Positions 1-8,278 of a DNA stretch of 64,000 nucleotides are shown piece after piece. Position 1 is the stretch's first letter, and each line of letters starts with the position of its first letter. The DNA comes from JADJOY01 sp046331705 [NCBI: bacterium]. GTDB taxonomy: Bacteria; JADJOY01. Position numbers and translations under genes: made by a program. The stretch spans positions 1 to 64,000 of the forward strand of contig JAXLQJ010000037.1 in NCBI GenBank assembly GCA_046331705.1, written 5' to 3'. Under the pieces are notes generated by a model that made no database searches, was not told where the DNA came from, and saw only the letters and a list, made by a program, of their open reading frames with translations.

Positions 1-119
1 GGGCCCTGCTCGGCCGCGGGCGAACGCCGCTCGCCGGCGCCGCGCCGGTCGCAACCGGGACACGACGACAGCACGATCGAGACGAGCAGCGCGAGCAAGG
101 CAGGAGCGATTCGTCGCAT
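1..119 (-). CDS. Lipoprotein N-terminus, cut by the window edge
   Basis: Reading leftward from the ATG at 119 gives a basic start (MRR), a hydrophobic core of about 14 residues and the lipobox LSSC with its cysteine at residue 20. A polar, Arg-rich stretch then runs off the left edge. This is a classic type II signal peptide, so the product should be an outer- or inner-membrane-anchored lipoprotein. An in-frame ATG at 125 would add two residues. Only about 40 codons are visible, so no function can be given. It is divergent from mtnB. Confidence 0.6.
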   Translation of the reverse strand, partial: MRRIAPALLALLVSIVLSSCPGCDRRGAGERRSPAAEQG

Positions 120-308
120 GGGCATCCGTCCGGTCCGCGAGGTGCGGTGACGATACGTCGTCACCTCGGGTTCTTCCACCATCCTGGGGCGCGCATCAGA
201 TCGTGCAGCTGCTTGGTGGTCACCGGGGCAACGGTTACGATCGCGCGCGTCATGGCAATCGTTCGCGATCGGAAACGAATCGTGGCGCGAGCTCGCCCCC
301 GCCGCGCG

Positions 309-1010
309 ATGGACAAGCGCGCGCGCACCACGGGGCGGCGCGCGCCGGCACCGTCTGCCATCGTCGCCGCGCGCGCCTCGGATCGCGCCGTGCGCGACCT
401 CATCGTCGAGCTCTGCCGGCAGTTCTACGTGCAGGGCTGGGTGAGCGGGACCGGCGGCGGCATCAGCGTCAAGCAAGACGGCCGGATCTACATGGCGCCG
501 AGCGGCGTCCAGAAGGAACGCATCCAACCGCAGGATCTCTTCACCGTGGACGAACAGGGCGCGGTGCTGAGCCGGCCCGCCGACGAAGCGCTCAAGCTCA
601 GCGAATGCGCGCCGCTTTTCCTCAACGCCTACCGGCTGCGGGGCGCGGGCGCGGTGCTTCACAGTCACAGCATCCACGCGATGCTGGCGACGCTGTGCTT
701 CGACGAGGTGTTCCGCGTGACGCACCTGGAGATGATGAAGGGCATCCGCGGCGTGGGCTTCCACGACGTGCTGGAGGTGCCGATCATCGACAACACCGCT
801 CGCGAATGCGACCTCGCCGATCGCATGGCGGCGGCGATCGTCGCCTTCCCGCAGACGCACGCCGTGCTGGTGCGGCGGCACGGCGTCTACATCTGGGGCC
901 GCGACTGGATCGAGGCGAAGACCCAGGCCGAATGCTACGACTACCTGTTCCGTGCAGCGGTCGAGATGAAGCAGATGGGTCTCGACCCCGCGCGCGACCC
1001 GCGCGCCTGA
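309..1010 (+). CDS. mtnB: Methylthioribulose-1-phosphate dehydratase (class II aldolase fold)
   Basis: Dehydrates 5-methylthioribulose-1-phosphate in the cytoplasmic methionine salvage pathway. The 233-residue protein has the class II aldolase/adducin signature: SGTGGGIS (res. 46-53), zinc ligands H118 and H120 in LHSHS, the third ligand H191 in RRHGVYIWG, and a conserved Glu in HLEMMKG. The frame is open upstream to 147, but that part is Arg-rich and unlike the family. The ATG at 309 gives the usual length. The gene lies 13 nt upstream of mtnD, the enzyme two steps later, which supports the MtnB assignment over other class II aldolases. The intervening enolase-phosphatase (mtnC) and the upstream mtnA/mtnK are not in the window. 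Confidence 0.88.
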   Translation: MDKRARTTGRRAPAPSAIVAARASDRAVRDLIVELCRQFYVQGWVSGTGGGISVKQDGRIYMAPSGVQKERIQPQDLFTVDEQGAVLSRPADEALKLSECAPLFLNAYRLRGAGAVLHSHSIHAMLATLCFDEVFRVTHLEMMKGIRGVGFHDVLEVPIIDNTARECDLADRMAAAIVAFPQTHAVLVRRHGVYIWGRDWIEAKTQAECYDYLFRAAVEMKQMGLDPARDPRA

Positions 1011-1023
1011 GGAGGTCCCGACG

Positions 1024-1479
1024 ATGAAAGCCACCTGGCTCGAAGGTCCCGAGGCCGGCACGCCGATCGCCCCCGCCCTCCTGAACGCGGACGGCATCCC
1101 GTACGAGTTCGCGGATCCGCGTCCCGAGGCGTATCAGCACGTGCTCGATCGATACCGCGACCAGCGCGGCTACGTGACGCAAGACGAGGTCGCGCTCGCG
1201 CCGACCACGCCGGGCCTCGACGCGCTGTGCGACAAGTTCAAGGGCGAGCACTTCCACGACGACGACGAGGTGCGCTTCGTCCTGGAAGGCAAGGGCATCT
1301 TCGACATCCGCTCCCAGGACGACCGCTGGATGCGCGTCGAGGTGGGGCCGGGCGACCTCATCATCGTGCCAGCCGGACGCTTCCACCGCTTCTATCTGAC
1401 CGACGAGCGCCAGATTCGCTGCGTGCGGCTCTTCAAGGATCCCGCGGGCTGGGCAGCGAAGTATCGCGCCGCCGCTTGA
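1024..1479 (+). CDS. mtnD: Acireductone dioxygenase (ARD)
   Basis: Cupin-fold metal dioxygenase that cleaves 1,2-dihydroxy-3-keto-5-methylthiopentene in methionine salvage. It gives the 2-oxo acid precursor of methionine with Fe, or an off-pathway product with Ni. The four metal ligands are all visible: H76, H78 and E82 in GEHFHDDDEVRF, and H121 in GRFHRFY. Its 151 residues are slightly shorter than many ARDs (about 180). A GGAGG ribosome site sits 8 nt before the ATG. It is probably translated from the same mRNA as mtnB. Its TGA at 1477-1479 directly abuts the stop of the convergent PrpD-family gene, leaving no intergenic base. Confidence 0.9.
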   Translation: MKATWLEGPEAGTPIAPALLNADGIPYEFADPRPEAYQHVLDRYRDQRGYVTQDEVALAPTTPGLDALCDKFKGEHFHDDDEVRFVLEGKGIFDIRSQDDRWMRVEVGPGDLIIVPAGRFHRFYLTDERQIRCVRLFKDPAGWAAKYRAAA

Positions 1480-2826
1480 TCAGCGACCGACTCGCCGCGA
1501 GCCGCGCAACGGCTTTGCGGCGGCGTCGAGCAGCGCCCAGAGCGGCGCCAGATCGTCGCCGAGCCGCCGCAGCGTTCGCACCACGCTCACGGCGTCCTCG
1601 CGGGGCGCACCGAGGCCGTGCGCGACGAGCGTCGCGGCCTTGTCATCGAGCGCGGCGTCGTCGAGCGGCGTCTCGGGGTCGCCGCGCGGATGGGTGACCT
1701 CGGCCGCGAGCGTCTCGCCGCCCGCGAGCTCGACGATCACCCGCGACCCCCAGCGCGCCGGGTAGGCGCGCTCGAAGCCGGCGTCCTCGACGATCCGCAC
1801 GCGTGACCGCAGCGCCGCCACGTCCGCCGCTCGGATCGCTTCCGGCGCGAACGCATCGAGGGAGACCGCGCCGCGCGCCAGCGCCACCGCGACGCAATGC
1901 TGGACGCTGAAGCGCGCCGCCGCGGGGCCGCACGGATCGGGCTCGTCGCAGAGCGCGGCGATGGTTCGATAGCCGGCCACGGTGATTCGCGCGACCCGGC
2001 TCGCGTCGACACGCGGCGCCAGCGCCAGCGCCGCGTCGATCGCTGGATGCGTGTGGCGGCACGATCCCCACGGCTTGAAGCTCGTCTCGCCGATCTTCCA
2101 GCCGGCGGCGGGCGCGAGGATCGCTTCGGGGCGCGAGTCGGCGCACAGCCCGACGAAGAAGCCCTTCTCGCCTTCGAGGATGCGCTCGGGACCGGTGAGC
2201 CCGAGCGTCGCCAGCCGCGCCGCCGTCACCCCGCTGCGCGCAGCATGTCCGGCGTGGAGCGGCTTGGTGGCCGCATGCTCGGAGTTGAACTGCCAGAGGC
2301 CGCCCGCCACCGACCCCGCGTTGCCGAGCGCCCAGGTCCAGGCATCCTCGTCCAGCTCGAGCAGCGAGCAGGCGGCGGCGGCGGCGCCGAACGGCCCGCA
2401 CGTCGCGGTGTTGTGGAACACCCGATAATGCGCCGGCCCCACGGCTTCGCCGATCCGCAAGCACACCTCGTAGCCGCGCACGATCGCGTCCAGCAGCGCG
2501 GCGGAGGAGGCGCGTCGCTCGCGGGCCAGCGCCAGCGCCGCCGGCACCACCACGCAGCCCGGGTGGGTGACCGAGGCACGGTGGAGATCGTCGAGCTCGA
2601 GCGTGTGGGCGAGCGCCCCCCACACGAACGCGCGCGACTCCGGCGCGTGGCCCGCGCGCGCGGCGAACCGTCGCACCGCCGTCGCCTCGTCCGTGCGACG
2701 AGCGCCCGCCAGACAGGCGACGGTGTCGATCAGGCAGCGTCGCGCGTGGGCCCGCGCGGCGTCGTCGATCGCTCGACCCACGAGACGCGCCACCCGCCGC
2801 GTGAAGCTGGGATCCTCCGCCGTCAT
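1480..2826 (-). CDS. MmgE/PrpD family protein
   Basis: A 448-residue member of the 2-methylcitrate dehydratase/cis-aconitate decarboxylase/iminodisuccinate epimerase superfamily. It has the all-helical N-terminal domain, the segment GGLWQF, the KPLHAGHAARSG stretch with conserved Lys and His, and SFKPWGSCRHTHPAIDA typical of the family. No prpB or prpC lies nearby, so the substrate cannot be read from context and propionate catabolism should not be assumed. The start is the ATG at 2826. The reading frame stays open far upstream (to 6489), but only across the antisense strand of two clear genes. Convergent with mtnD. Confidence 0.82.
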   Translation of the reverse strand: MTAEDPSFTRRVARLVGRAIDDAARAHARRCLIDTVACLAGARRTDEATAVRRFAARAGHAPESRAFVWGALAHTLELDDLHRASVTHPGCVVVPAALALARERRASSAALLDAIVRGYEVCLRIGEAVGPAHYRVFHNTATCGPFGAAAAACSLLELDEDAWTWALGNAGSVAGGLWQFNSEHAATKPLHAGHAARSGVTAARLATLGLTGPERILEGEKGFFVGLCADSRPEAILAPAAGWKIGETSFKPWGSCRHTHPAIDAALALAPRVDASRVARITVAGYRTIAALCDEPDPCGPAAARFSVQHCVAVALARGAVSLDAFAPEAIRAADVAALRSRVRIVEDAGFERAYPARWGSRVIVELAGGETLAAEVTHPRGDPETPLDDAALDDKAATLVAHGLGAPREDAVSVVRTLRRLGDDLAPLWALLDAAAKPLRGSRRVGR

Positions 2827-2955
2827 CCGCCGATCTCCACCTGGACGGGCGCCTGCGGCGCGCGCCGCGCGCGCGGACGATAGCATGCGGCAGCGACCCG
2901 GGCCCGGCTTCGGGCGCACGCGCGTCTGATACGCTCTCGACGATTCGAGCGACCG

Positions 2956-3873
2956 GTGAAGCAGCACGAGAACCTCGACGAACCGTCCCTCGCGTGGACT
3001 GCGGAAGACGACGCGTTCGTGCGCGCCGCGGCGGCGTATCTCGAGCACCCGAGCTTCCTCGTCCAGCTCGCCGACCTCGTGGGCCGCCCGGTGGAGGCGG
3101 CGCTCGGATCGTTGCCGCGCACGGCCCAGCGGGTGATCCAGCGGGCCGTACAAGGGGCCCTCGGCAAGGGGCTCGAGTGGGTGAGCCACGGCCTCGAGCC
3201 TTCCGAGGCGCCGGTCTTCGAGACCCTCGCCACCGCCGGATCCCGCGCTCGCCAGCGCGGCCGCCGCCACAACGTGGCCGCCGCGGCGACCGGGGCGGCC
3301 GGTGGGTTCGCGGGTCTCGCCGCGATGCCGATCGAGCTGCCGATCAGCACACTCATCCTGCTGCGCACGATCGCCGCCACGGCGCACGAGATGGGCGCCG
3401 ACCTCGGCGATCCCGCCGTCCGCCTCGAATGCCTCTCGGTGCTGAGCCTGGGTGGTCCGACACGTCGCGACGACGCCGCGGAGAGCGGCTACTTGACCGC
3501 GCGCGTCGGCCTCGCCGGCGCACTGCGCGAGGCCGCCCGCGGGCTGGCGCGCTCGGGCGCCGAGGACCTCGCGCGGGTCGCGTTGGATCGAACCGCGCCC
3601 GCATTGGTCCGGTTCCTGGCGCTGATCGCCGGCCGCTTCGAGGCCGTGGTCACCGAGCGCGCCGTGGCCCAGGTGCTGCCGGTCGTGGGAGCGATCTCGG
3701 GCGCCGCGATCAACACGGCCTTCGCCCATCACTTCCACCGGGTGGCGCTCTATCATTTCGGCATCCGCCAGCTCGAGCGCCTGCACGGTGCCGAGACCGT
3801 GGAGGCGCGCTATCGCGCCACCCTCGGGCCAGGTCCGGCTCCGCGACGCCGTGAGCTCGTGGCGGCCCGCTGA
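2956..3873 (+). CDS. EcsC family protein
   Basis: A 305-residue protein matching the EcsC family. It has a central Gly/Ala-rich hydrophobic block (about res. 108-140, ending in MPIELPISTLILLRTIA), a short VLSLGG segment, and a C-terminal hydrophobic part (VLPVVGAISGAAINTAFAHH) followed by a conserved aromatic/Arg helix. In Bacillus, EcsC is encoded with the EcsAB ABC transporter, but no transporter is present here and the role of free-standing EcsC proteins is unknown. The start is GTG at 2956, with no strong ribosome site. It is 75 nt upstream of the RapA-like gene on the same strand and may be cotranscribed with it. Confidence 0.72.
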   Translation: MKQHENLDEPSLAWTAEDDAFVRAAAAYLEHPSFLVQLADLVGRPVEAALGSLPRTAQRVIQRAVQGALGKGLEWVSHGLEPSEAPVFETLATAGSRARQRGRRHNVAAAATGAAGGFAGLAAMPIELPISTLILLRTIAATAHEMGADLGDPAVRLECLSVLSLGGPTRRDDAAESGYLTARVGLAGALREAARGLARSGAEDLARVALDRTAPALVRFLALIAGRFEAVVTERAVAQVLPVVGAISGAAINTAFAHHFHRVALYHFGIRQLERLHGAETVEARYRATLGPGPAPRRRELVAAR

Positions 3874-3948
3874 CCGCTCCATCCGCCCGCGTGCGCCGCC
3901 CGTTGGGCGCACGGTCCGTTCCCTCGATCTCCCCCGTTTCTCGCGAAG

Positions 3949-6531
3949 ATGCCGATCATGTGGCTTCCCGGTGACCTGCTGACCCACAAGTTCAACCCCG
4001 ATCTCGGCGTCGGTCGGGTCATGGCGGTGGACGGGCGCGTGCTGACGGTGCGCTTCCCGCGTACCGACACCGAGCTCAAGATGACCACCTCCGCCGACAC
4101 GCTGGTGCCGCTGGTGCTCGCGCCCGGCACCCGCGCGCGGATCGACGCCACCGGCGAGGAGGTGATCGTCGCCGAACCGCTGCGCGACGGGGCGGCCGGT
4201 TATCGGCTCGCCGACGGTCGCAACGTGCAACGCGGCGTGCTCTGGCCGCTCGAGGCCGCCGAGACGGTGGTGGATCGACTGGCGCGCGGCCACGTGGACG
4301 ATTACCGCGACTTCCTGAATCGCCTCGATGCGGCGCGGCTGGTGGCCATGCGCCGCACCAGCGGCCTGGGCTCTTTCCTGGGCGGACGGATTCGCCTCTA
4401 TCCGCACCAGCTCTACGTCGCCGAACGCGCGACCGCGCTCGATCCGGTGCGCTGGCTGCTCGCGGACGAGGTGGGCCTCGGCAAGACCGTCGAGGCCTGC
4501 CTGGTGCTCAATCACCTGGAGCGAACCGGCAAGGCGGAGCGCGCGCTGGTGGTGGCGCCGACGACGCTCACCGTTCAATGGCTCGGCGAGCTCTATCGCA
4601 AATATCACCAGGTCTTCGTGCATCTCGACGAGGACCGTTTGAAGGACGTGGCGCGCGATCTGGGCGAGGACTTCAACCCGTTCGACGCGCATCCGAAGGC
4701 GGTGATCGCGATCGAGCTGCTGGTGGATCGTCCCGAGCTCGTACGCGCCGCTCACGACGCGGGCCTCGACCTGCTGGTGGTGGACGAAGCGCATCATCTC
4801 GAGCGTCCGCCAGGCCAACCCGGAAACGCGCGCTATCGAGCGGTGGCGCCGCTCACGCAGGTCGCGCGCCACGTGCTGCTGCTCACGGCGACGCCGCTCG
4901 CCGAGGATGTCGACGGCTTCTTCCGCCTGCTCGAGCTGTTGCGGCCCGAGGAGCTCGGCGGCGACGAGTCCTTCGGGGCGCGGATCGAGCGTGGCGTCGC
5001 GCTGCCGCCGTGCACCAGCGCCACGCGCCGCACCGACATCGGCGGCTTTCCGCCGCGGCTCGGGATGGTCGTCGATCTCGCCGCGAGCGAGGGGCTCGAC
5101 GCGTGGCTCGAGCTGGAAGCGGAGGTGGTCGCCACGGAGGCGCACGACGCGGCCGCCAAGCGTCGCAAGCTCGAACGTTACCGACGCCTGCTGTCGTCGG
5201 CGCCGGCGCTGCCGCCGCCACGCGACGCGGTCCACGCCACCTGGCACGAGCGCGTGGAGCGAATCTTCGCGGCGGACCCGCGCGTCGAGTGGCTGGTGCG
5301 CGAGGCGACGGCATGGCAGGAGGCGGGCGAGAAGACACTGGTCTTCGTCGCGTTCCCCGAGACGCTGGAGGCGCTGAAGCGGGTGCTGGAGCTGCGCACC
5401 CGGCGCCGCGTGGCGGTCTTCCACGAGAAGCTCTCGACCGCGCGTCGCGACATCGAGGTGGCCCAGTTCCGCACCAGCGCCGGCCCCTCCATCCTGGTTT
5501 CCACCGAATGCGGCGGTGAGGGCCGGAACTTCGAGTTCTGCCGCAGGATCGTGCTCTTCGACCTCCCCTGGGACCCGCTCGCGCTCGAGCAGCGGGTGGG
5601 GCGTCTGGACCGTATCGGCCGGTCGATCCCGATCGAGATCGTCTACTTCCGCCCGCCCCGCGGTCTCGGTCACGTGCTGGCGGAGGTGATGGAGGCGAGC
5701 GGCGTGTTCCGCGAGCCGCTCGCCGGGCTCACCCACGAGCTGGCCCGCATCGAGTCCGCGATCGAGCACGCCGCACTCGGCCCCGATGCGATGGAGCTCG
5801 TCGCCGAGCGCTTCGCGCCCGTGGTGGACGACGCGCGCGCCGCGCTCGGCCGGATCGAGGCCGGCGTCCACCACGAGCTGCATCGCGATCCGTATCGCGC
5901 CGAGATGGCGCCGGCGATCCTGGCGCGGGTTCCTGCTGGCCTCGAAGCGCTGACCGAGCAGGTGGTGCTCGACGCCTGCGAGCGCTACGGCTTCGACGTC
6001 GTCGCGGAGCGAGCGCGCGCGACCTACTCGATCGAGTTCGGCGCCCGCGCGCTGGTCGATCAGGTCCCGGGCGTGGTCGGCGGCAAGCGCTTCCTCGGCA
6101 CCTTCGACCGGGAAGAGGCGGTCGCCAACGAGACGGTGGATTTCTTCGCCGCGGGGCATCCGCTCGTGGAAGGGATCCTGCTCGAGCTGCTGGACGGGAA
6201 TCGCGGTCGCACCGCGGCCTTCACCTGGGTCCGCGCCGCTGCGATCGACTCGGGCGAGCCCGGCGCTGACGACGAGGCCGATGGCCTGTGGGGCGTGGTC
6301 GCCATCGTCGACGACGAGCGCGCGCCGATCCGGGTGATCGACGGGCTCGGCCGGCGGCGTCCCGATTGGGAAGGGGCGCTGAGCAGCGGTGAAGGCCAGG
6401 CCGTTCGGCTCGACCGCGACGACCTGCCGGATGCCGAGACCTGGGCCGATGCGATCCGGGTGCTCACCGCGAGCATCGGCAACGAGCACGAGCTTCGCGC
6501 GTTGGCCGCCGTGCGGCTCGTGCGCGGGTGA
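3949..6531 (+). CDS. RapA/HepA-like SNF2-family ATPase
   Basis: An 860-residue Swi2/Snf2 helicase-like ATPase resembling RapA, the RNA polymerase recycling factor (E. coli RapA is 968 aa). An N-terminal region (1-120) has two short beta-rich repeats like the RapA Tudor-like domains. Motif I DEVGLGKT is at 173-180, motif II DEAHH at 279-283, then LLTATP, and a helicase C domain with GGEGRNF, FDLPWDP and QRVGRLDRIGR. The C-terminal 250 residues match the RapA spacer and effector region in position but are not recognisable by eye. It is a cytoplasmic double-stranded DNA translocase; a role with RNA polymerase is inferred from similarity alone. Confidence 0.8.
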   Translation: MPIMWLPGDLLTHKFNPDLGVGRVMAVDGRVLTVRFPRTDTELKMTTSADTLVPLVLAPGTRARIDATGEEVIVAEPLRDGAAGYRLADGRNVQRGVLWPLEAAETVVDRLARGHVDDYRDFLNRLDAARLVAMRRTSGLGSFLGGRIRLYPHQLYVAERATALDPVRWLLADEVGLGKTVEACLVLNHLERTGKAERALVVAPTTLTVQWLGELYRKYHQVFVHLDEDRLKDVARDLGEDFNPFDAHPKAVIAIELLVDRPELVRAAHDAGLDLLVVDEAHHLERPPGQPGNARYRAVAPLTQVARHVLLLTATPLAEDVDGFFRLLELLRPEELGGDESFGARIERGVALPPCTSATRRTDIGGFPPRLGMVVDLAASEGLDAWLELEAEVVATEAHDAAAKRRKLERYRRLLSSAPALPPPRDAVHATWHERVERIFAADPRVEWLVREATAWQEAGEKTLVFVAFPETLEALKRVLELRTRRRVAVFHEKLSTARRDIEVAQFRTSAGPSILVSTECGGEGRNFEFCRRIVLFDLPWDPLALEQRVGRLDRIGRSIPIEIVYFRPPRGLGHVLAEVMEASGVFREPLAGLTHELARIESAIEHAALGPDAMELVAERFAPVVDDARAALGRIEAGVHHELHRDPYRAEMAPAILARVPAGLEALTEQVVLDACERYGFDVVAERARATYSIEFGARALVDQVPGVVGGKRFLGTFDREEAVANETVDFFAAGHPLVEGILLELLDGNRGRTAAFTWVRAAAIDSGEPGADDEADGLWGVVAIVDDERAPIRVIDGLGRRRPDWEGALSSGEGQAVRLDRDDLPDAETWADAIRVLTASIGNEHELRALAAVRLVRG

Positions 6532-6576
6532 TGGCGCCTCCGTCGTGTCCGAGGCTCGCTCGCCACCGAAGCGCGC

Positions 6577-7446
6577 TCAGTCGATGGGCACGCCGTCGAC
6601 GCGCGTGCGCTCGCGAAACGCTGCTTCCAGACGCTCCGTGATCGGACCCGGCGTCGATCCACCGATCCGCGCTCCATCGAGCGAGCGGATCGCCACCACA
6701 CGAGCGCCGGTCCCGGTGAGGAAGGCCTCGTCCGCGCCGAGCAGGTCGATCCGCCCGAGGCTCGCCTCGCGCACGGGAATCGCCGCGGCCGCCGCGAGCT
6801 CCAGCACCGTCGCGCGCGTCACGCCCTCGAGCGCGCCATCGGTGGCGGGCGGTGTGCGCAGCACGCCGCGGCTCACCACGAACACGTTGGCGACGCTCGC
6901 CTCCGCGATCTGACCCGCGGCGTTCAAGATGAGCGCCTCGTCCGCGCCGCGCACCTTCGCCTCGCGCTTGGCCAGGACGCTGTTCAGGTAGTTGAGGCTC
7001 TTGACGCGCGGGTCGAGCACGTCTGGGCCCGGACGCCTGAGGCTCGCCGTGACCAGATCGAGGCCGGCGGCGAGCTTCTCCGCGGCGTAGAGCTGCACTT
7101 GATCGACCATGCACACGATGCGTGGCGTGGGGCAGAGGAAGGGGTCGACGCCGAGCGGTCCTTCGCCGCGACTCACGATCAGGCGAACGTACGCCTCGTC
7201 GGCAGCGAAGGCGCGCGCGGTTTCGAGGACGATCGCTCGGATCGCGGGGAGGCCGCCGGGGATCGTGAGGCCGACCGCTGCGGCCGATACCGCGAGCCGC
7301 TCCAGATGGCGATCCAAGCGGAACACCCGGCGCGCGTAGACGCGAATGCCTTCGAAGACTCCGTCACCGTAGAGAAAGCCGTGATCGGTCACGGAGATGC
7401 GCGCATCCGCGCCGTCGACGATCCGACCGTCGAGCCACACCTTCAT
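6577..7446 (-). CDS. Class IV aminotransferase (branched-chain / D-amino-acid type)
   Basis: A 289-residue fold-type IV PLP enzyme. It opens with the conserved GFLYGDGVFEG motif (res. 23-33), carries the Schiff-base lysine K149 in RVKSLNYLN, and ends with the phosphate-binding region (LTGTGARVVAI). This family includes IlvE branched-chain aminotransferases, D-alanine aminotransferase and ADC lyase. The KSLNYLNSVLA sequence does not separate these, so the substrate is left open. A GGGAGGA ribosome site precedes the ATG. Its ATG overlaps the TGA of the upstream IclR gene (ATGA), so the two are translationally coupled, and the regulator probably controls this enzyme. Confidence 0.85.
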   Translation of the reverse strand: MKVWLDGRIVDGADARISVTDHGFLYGDGVFEGIRVYARRVFRLDRHLERLAVSAAAVGLTIPGGLPAIRAIVLETARAFAADEAYVRLIVSRGEGPLGVDPFLCPTPRIVCMVDQVQLYAAEKLAAGLDLVTASLRRPGPDVLDPRVKSLNYLNSVLAKREAKVRGADEALILNAAGQIAEASVANVFVVSRGVLRTPPATDGALEGVTRATVLELAAAAAIPVREASLGRIDLLGADEAFLTGTGARVVAIRSLDGARIGGSTPGPITERLEAAFRERTRVDGVPID

Positions 7447-8195
7447 GGGATCCTCCCTTGTAGCCGTGCCGCGGTGGCGGCGGCGGCGTCGAGCACCGCC
7501 CGCAGCGCCCGTTGGCGCGCGTTTCGATCGAGCCGCACGGTGGGGATCGCCGCGGCGATGGCCCCCACGAGCCGGTCCGAGACGAGCACTGGGCCCGCCA
7601 GGAATGCGAGACCTGGAATCCACTCCTCGCGGCTCTCGGCCCAGCGACGGCGCCGAACCTCGGCGACCGCTCGCGCGAGCGCCGCAGGCGTGGTGAGCGT
7701 GTGCCGCGTGAAACGCGGCAGCGCCGTCGCGGTGGAGGGTGCGCCGCAGCGCTCGGGAGCGAGCGCGAGATAGAGCTTCCCGACCGCCGTCGCGTGAATC
7801 GGCGCCGTGTCGCCGATCCGCGGCGCGGCACGCAGCAATCCGGTTCCCTCGACCTTGTCGAGGACGACGAGCGCCTGCTCCCGTGCCGCGGCGAGGAAGA
7901 GGGTCTCCCCGAGCGCTTGCGCCGCGACCTCGAGGGCCGGGCGCGCGGCCTCGATGAGCGGCTCGCGGGCGAGCACCGCGAGGCCGAGGGCTACCAGCCC
8001 GAAGCCGAGCCGATAGCGTCCATCGGCGGCTTGCTCCACGTAGCCCCGCGAGCCGAGGCTCGTGAGCAGACGGTGGACGCTCGCCTTCGGCATGCGCAGC
8101 GCGCGGCCGAGCTCGGATACGCCAAGGGGCGCCGTCTGCGTCTGCAGGTGCGCCAGCAGCGTGAGCGCTTTGTCGACCGTGCCCGAACCGCTCAT
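7443..8195 (-). CDS. IclR-family transcriptional regulator
   Basis: A 250-residue regulator with an N-terminal winged helix-turn-helix (res. 1-65, with ELGRALRMPKASVHRLL as the HTH) and a C-terminal IclR effector domain (GKLYLA, WIPGLAFLAGPVLVSD, VGAIAAAIP). IclR proteins bind small organic acids and usually act on adjacent catabolic genes. Starts at 8195 and 8225 are both in frame. I prefer 8195, because the first ten codons of the longer form overlap a palindromic operator-like sequence and the family normally begins just before the HTH. The gene is coupled by ATGA overlap to the aminotransferase. Confidence 0.88.
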   Translation of the reverse strand: MSGSGTVDKALTLLAHLQTQTAPLGVSELGRALRMPKASVHRLLTSLGSRGYVEQAADGRYRLGFGLVALGLAVLAREPLIEAARPALEVAAQALGETLFLAAAREQALVVLDKVEGTGLLRAAPRIGDTAPIHATAVGKLYLALAPERCGAPSTATALPRFTRHTLTTPAALARAVAEVRRRRWAESREEWIPGLAFLAGPVLVSDRLVGAIAAAIPTVRLDRNARQRALRAVLDAAAATAARLQGRIP

Positions 8196-8198
8196 CTC

Positions 8199-8223
8199 GT
8201 TCCGATATATGAAACGGTGTTCC
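8199..8223. promoter_or_regulatory. Predicted IclR-type operator in the leader of the IclR gene
   Basis: Two overlapping imperfect palindromes share the half-site GAAAC (8211-8215). One is GTTCC-N7-GAAAC (8199-8215). The other is GAAAC-GGT-GTTCC (8211-8223). IclR-family operators are commonly palindromes with GTTYC/GRAAC-type arms. The position, just before the preferred start codon, fits autoregulation. Inference only. Confidence 0.35.
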
Positions 8224-8278
8224 ATTCCATGTCCCGACGAACCTAGCGTGGGCGTAGGTCGCCGCGCAAGTGGCCGCG

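Noticed and set aside
2827-6489. Very long open frame on the minus strand, in phase with the PrpD-family gene and antisense to EcsC and RapA-like genes
   Set aside because: The translation is Arg/Glu/His-rich with no family motif, and the plus strand has clear conserved proteins. Open antisense frames are expected at this GC content. Only 1480-2826 is kept.
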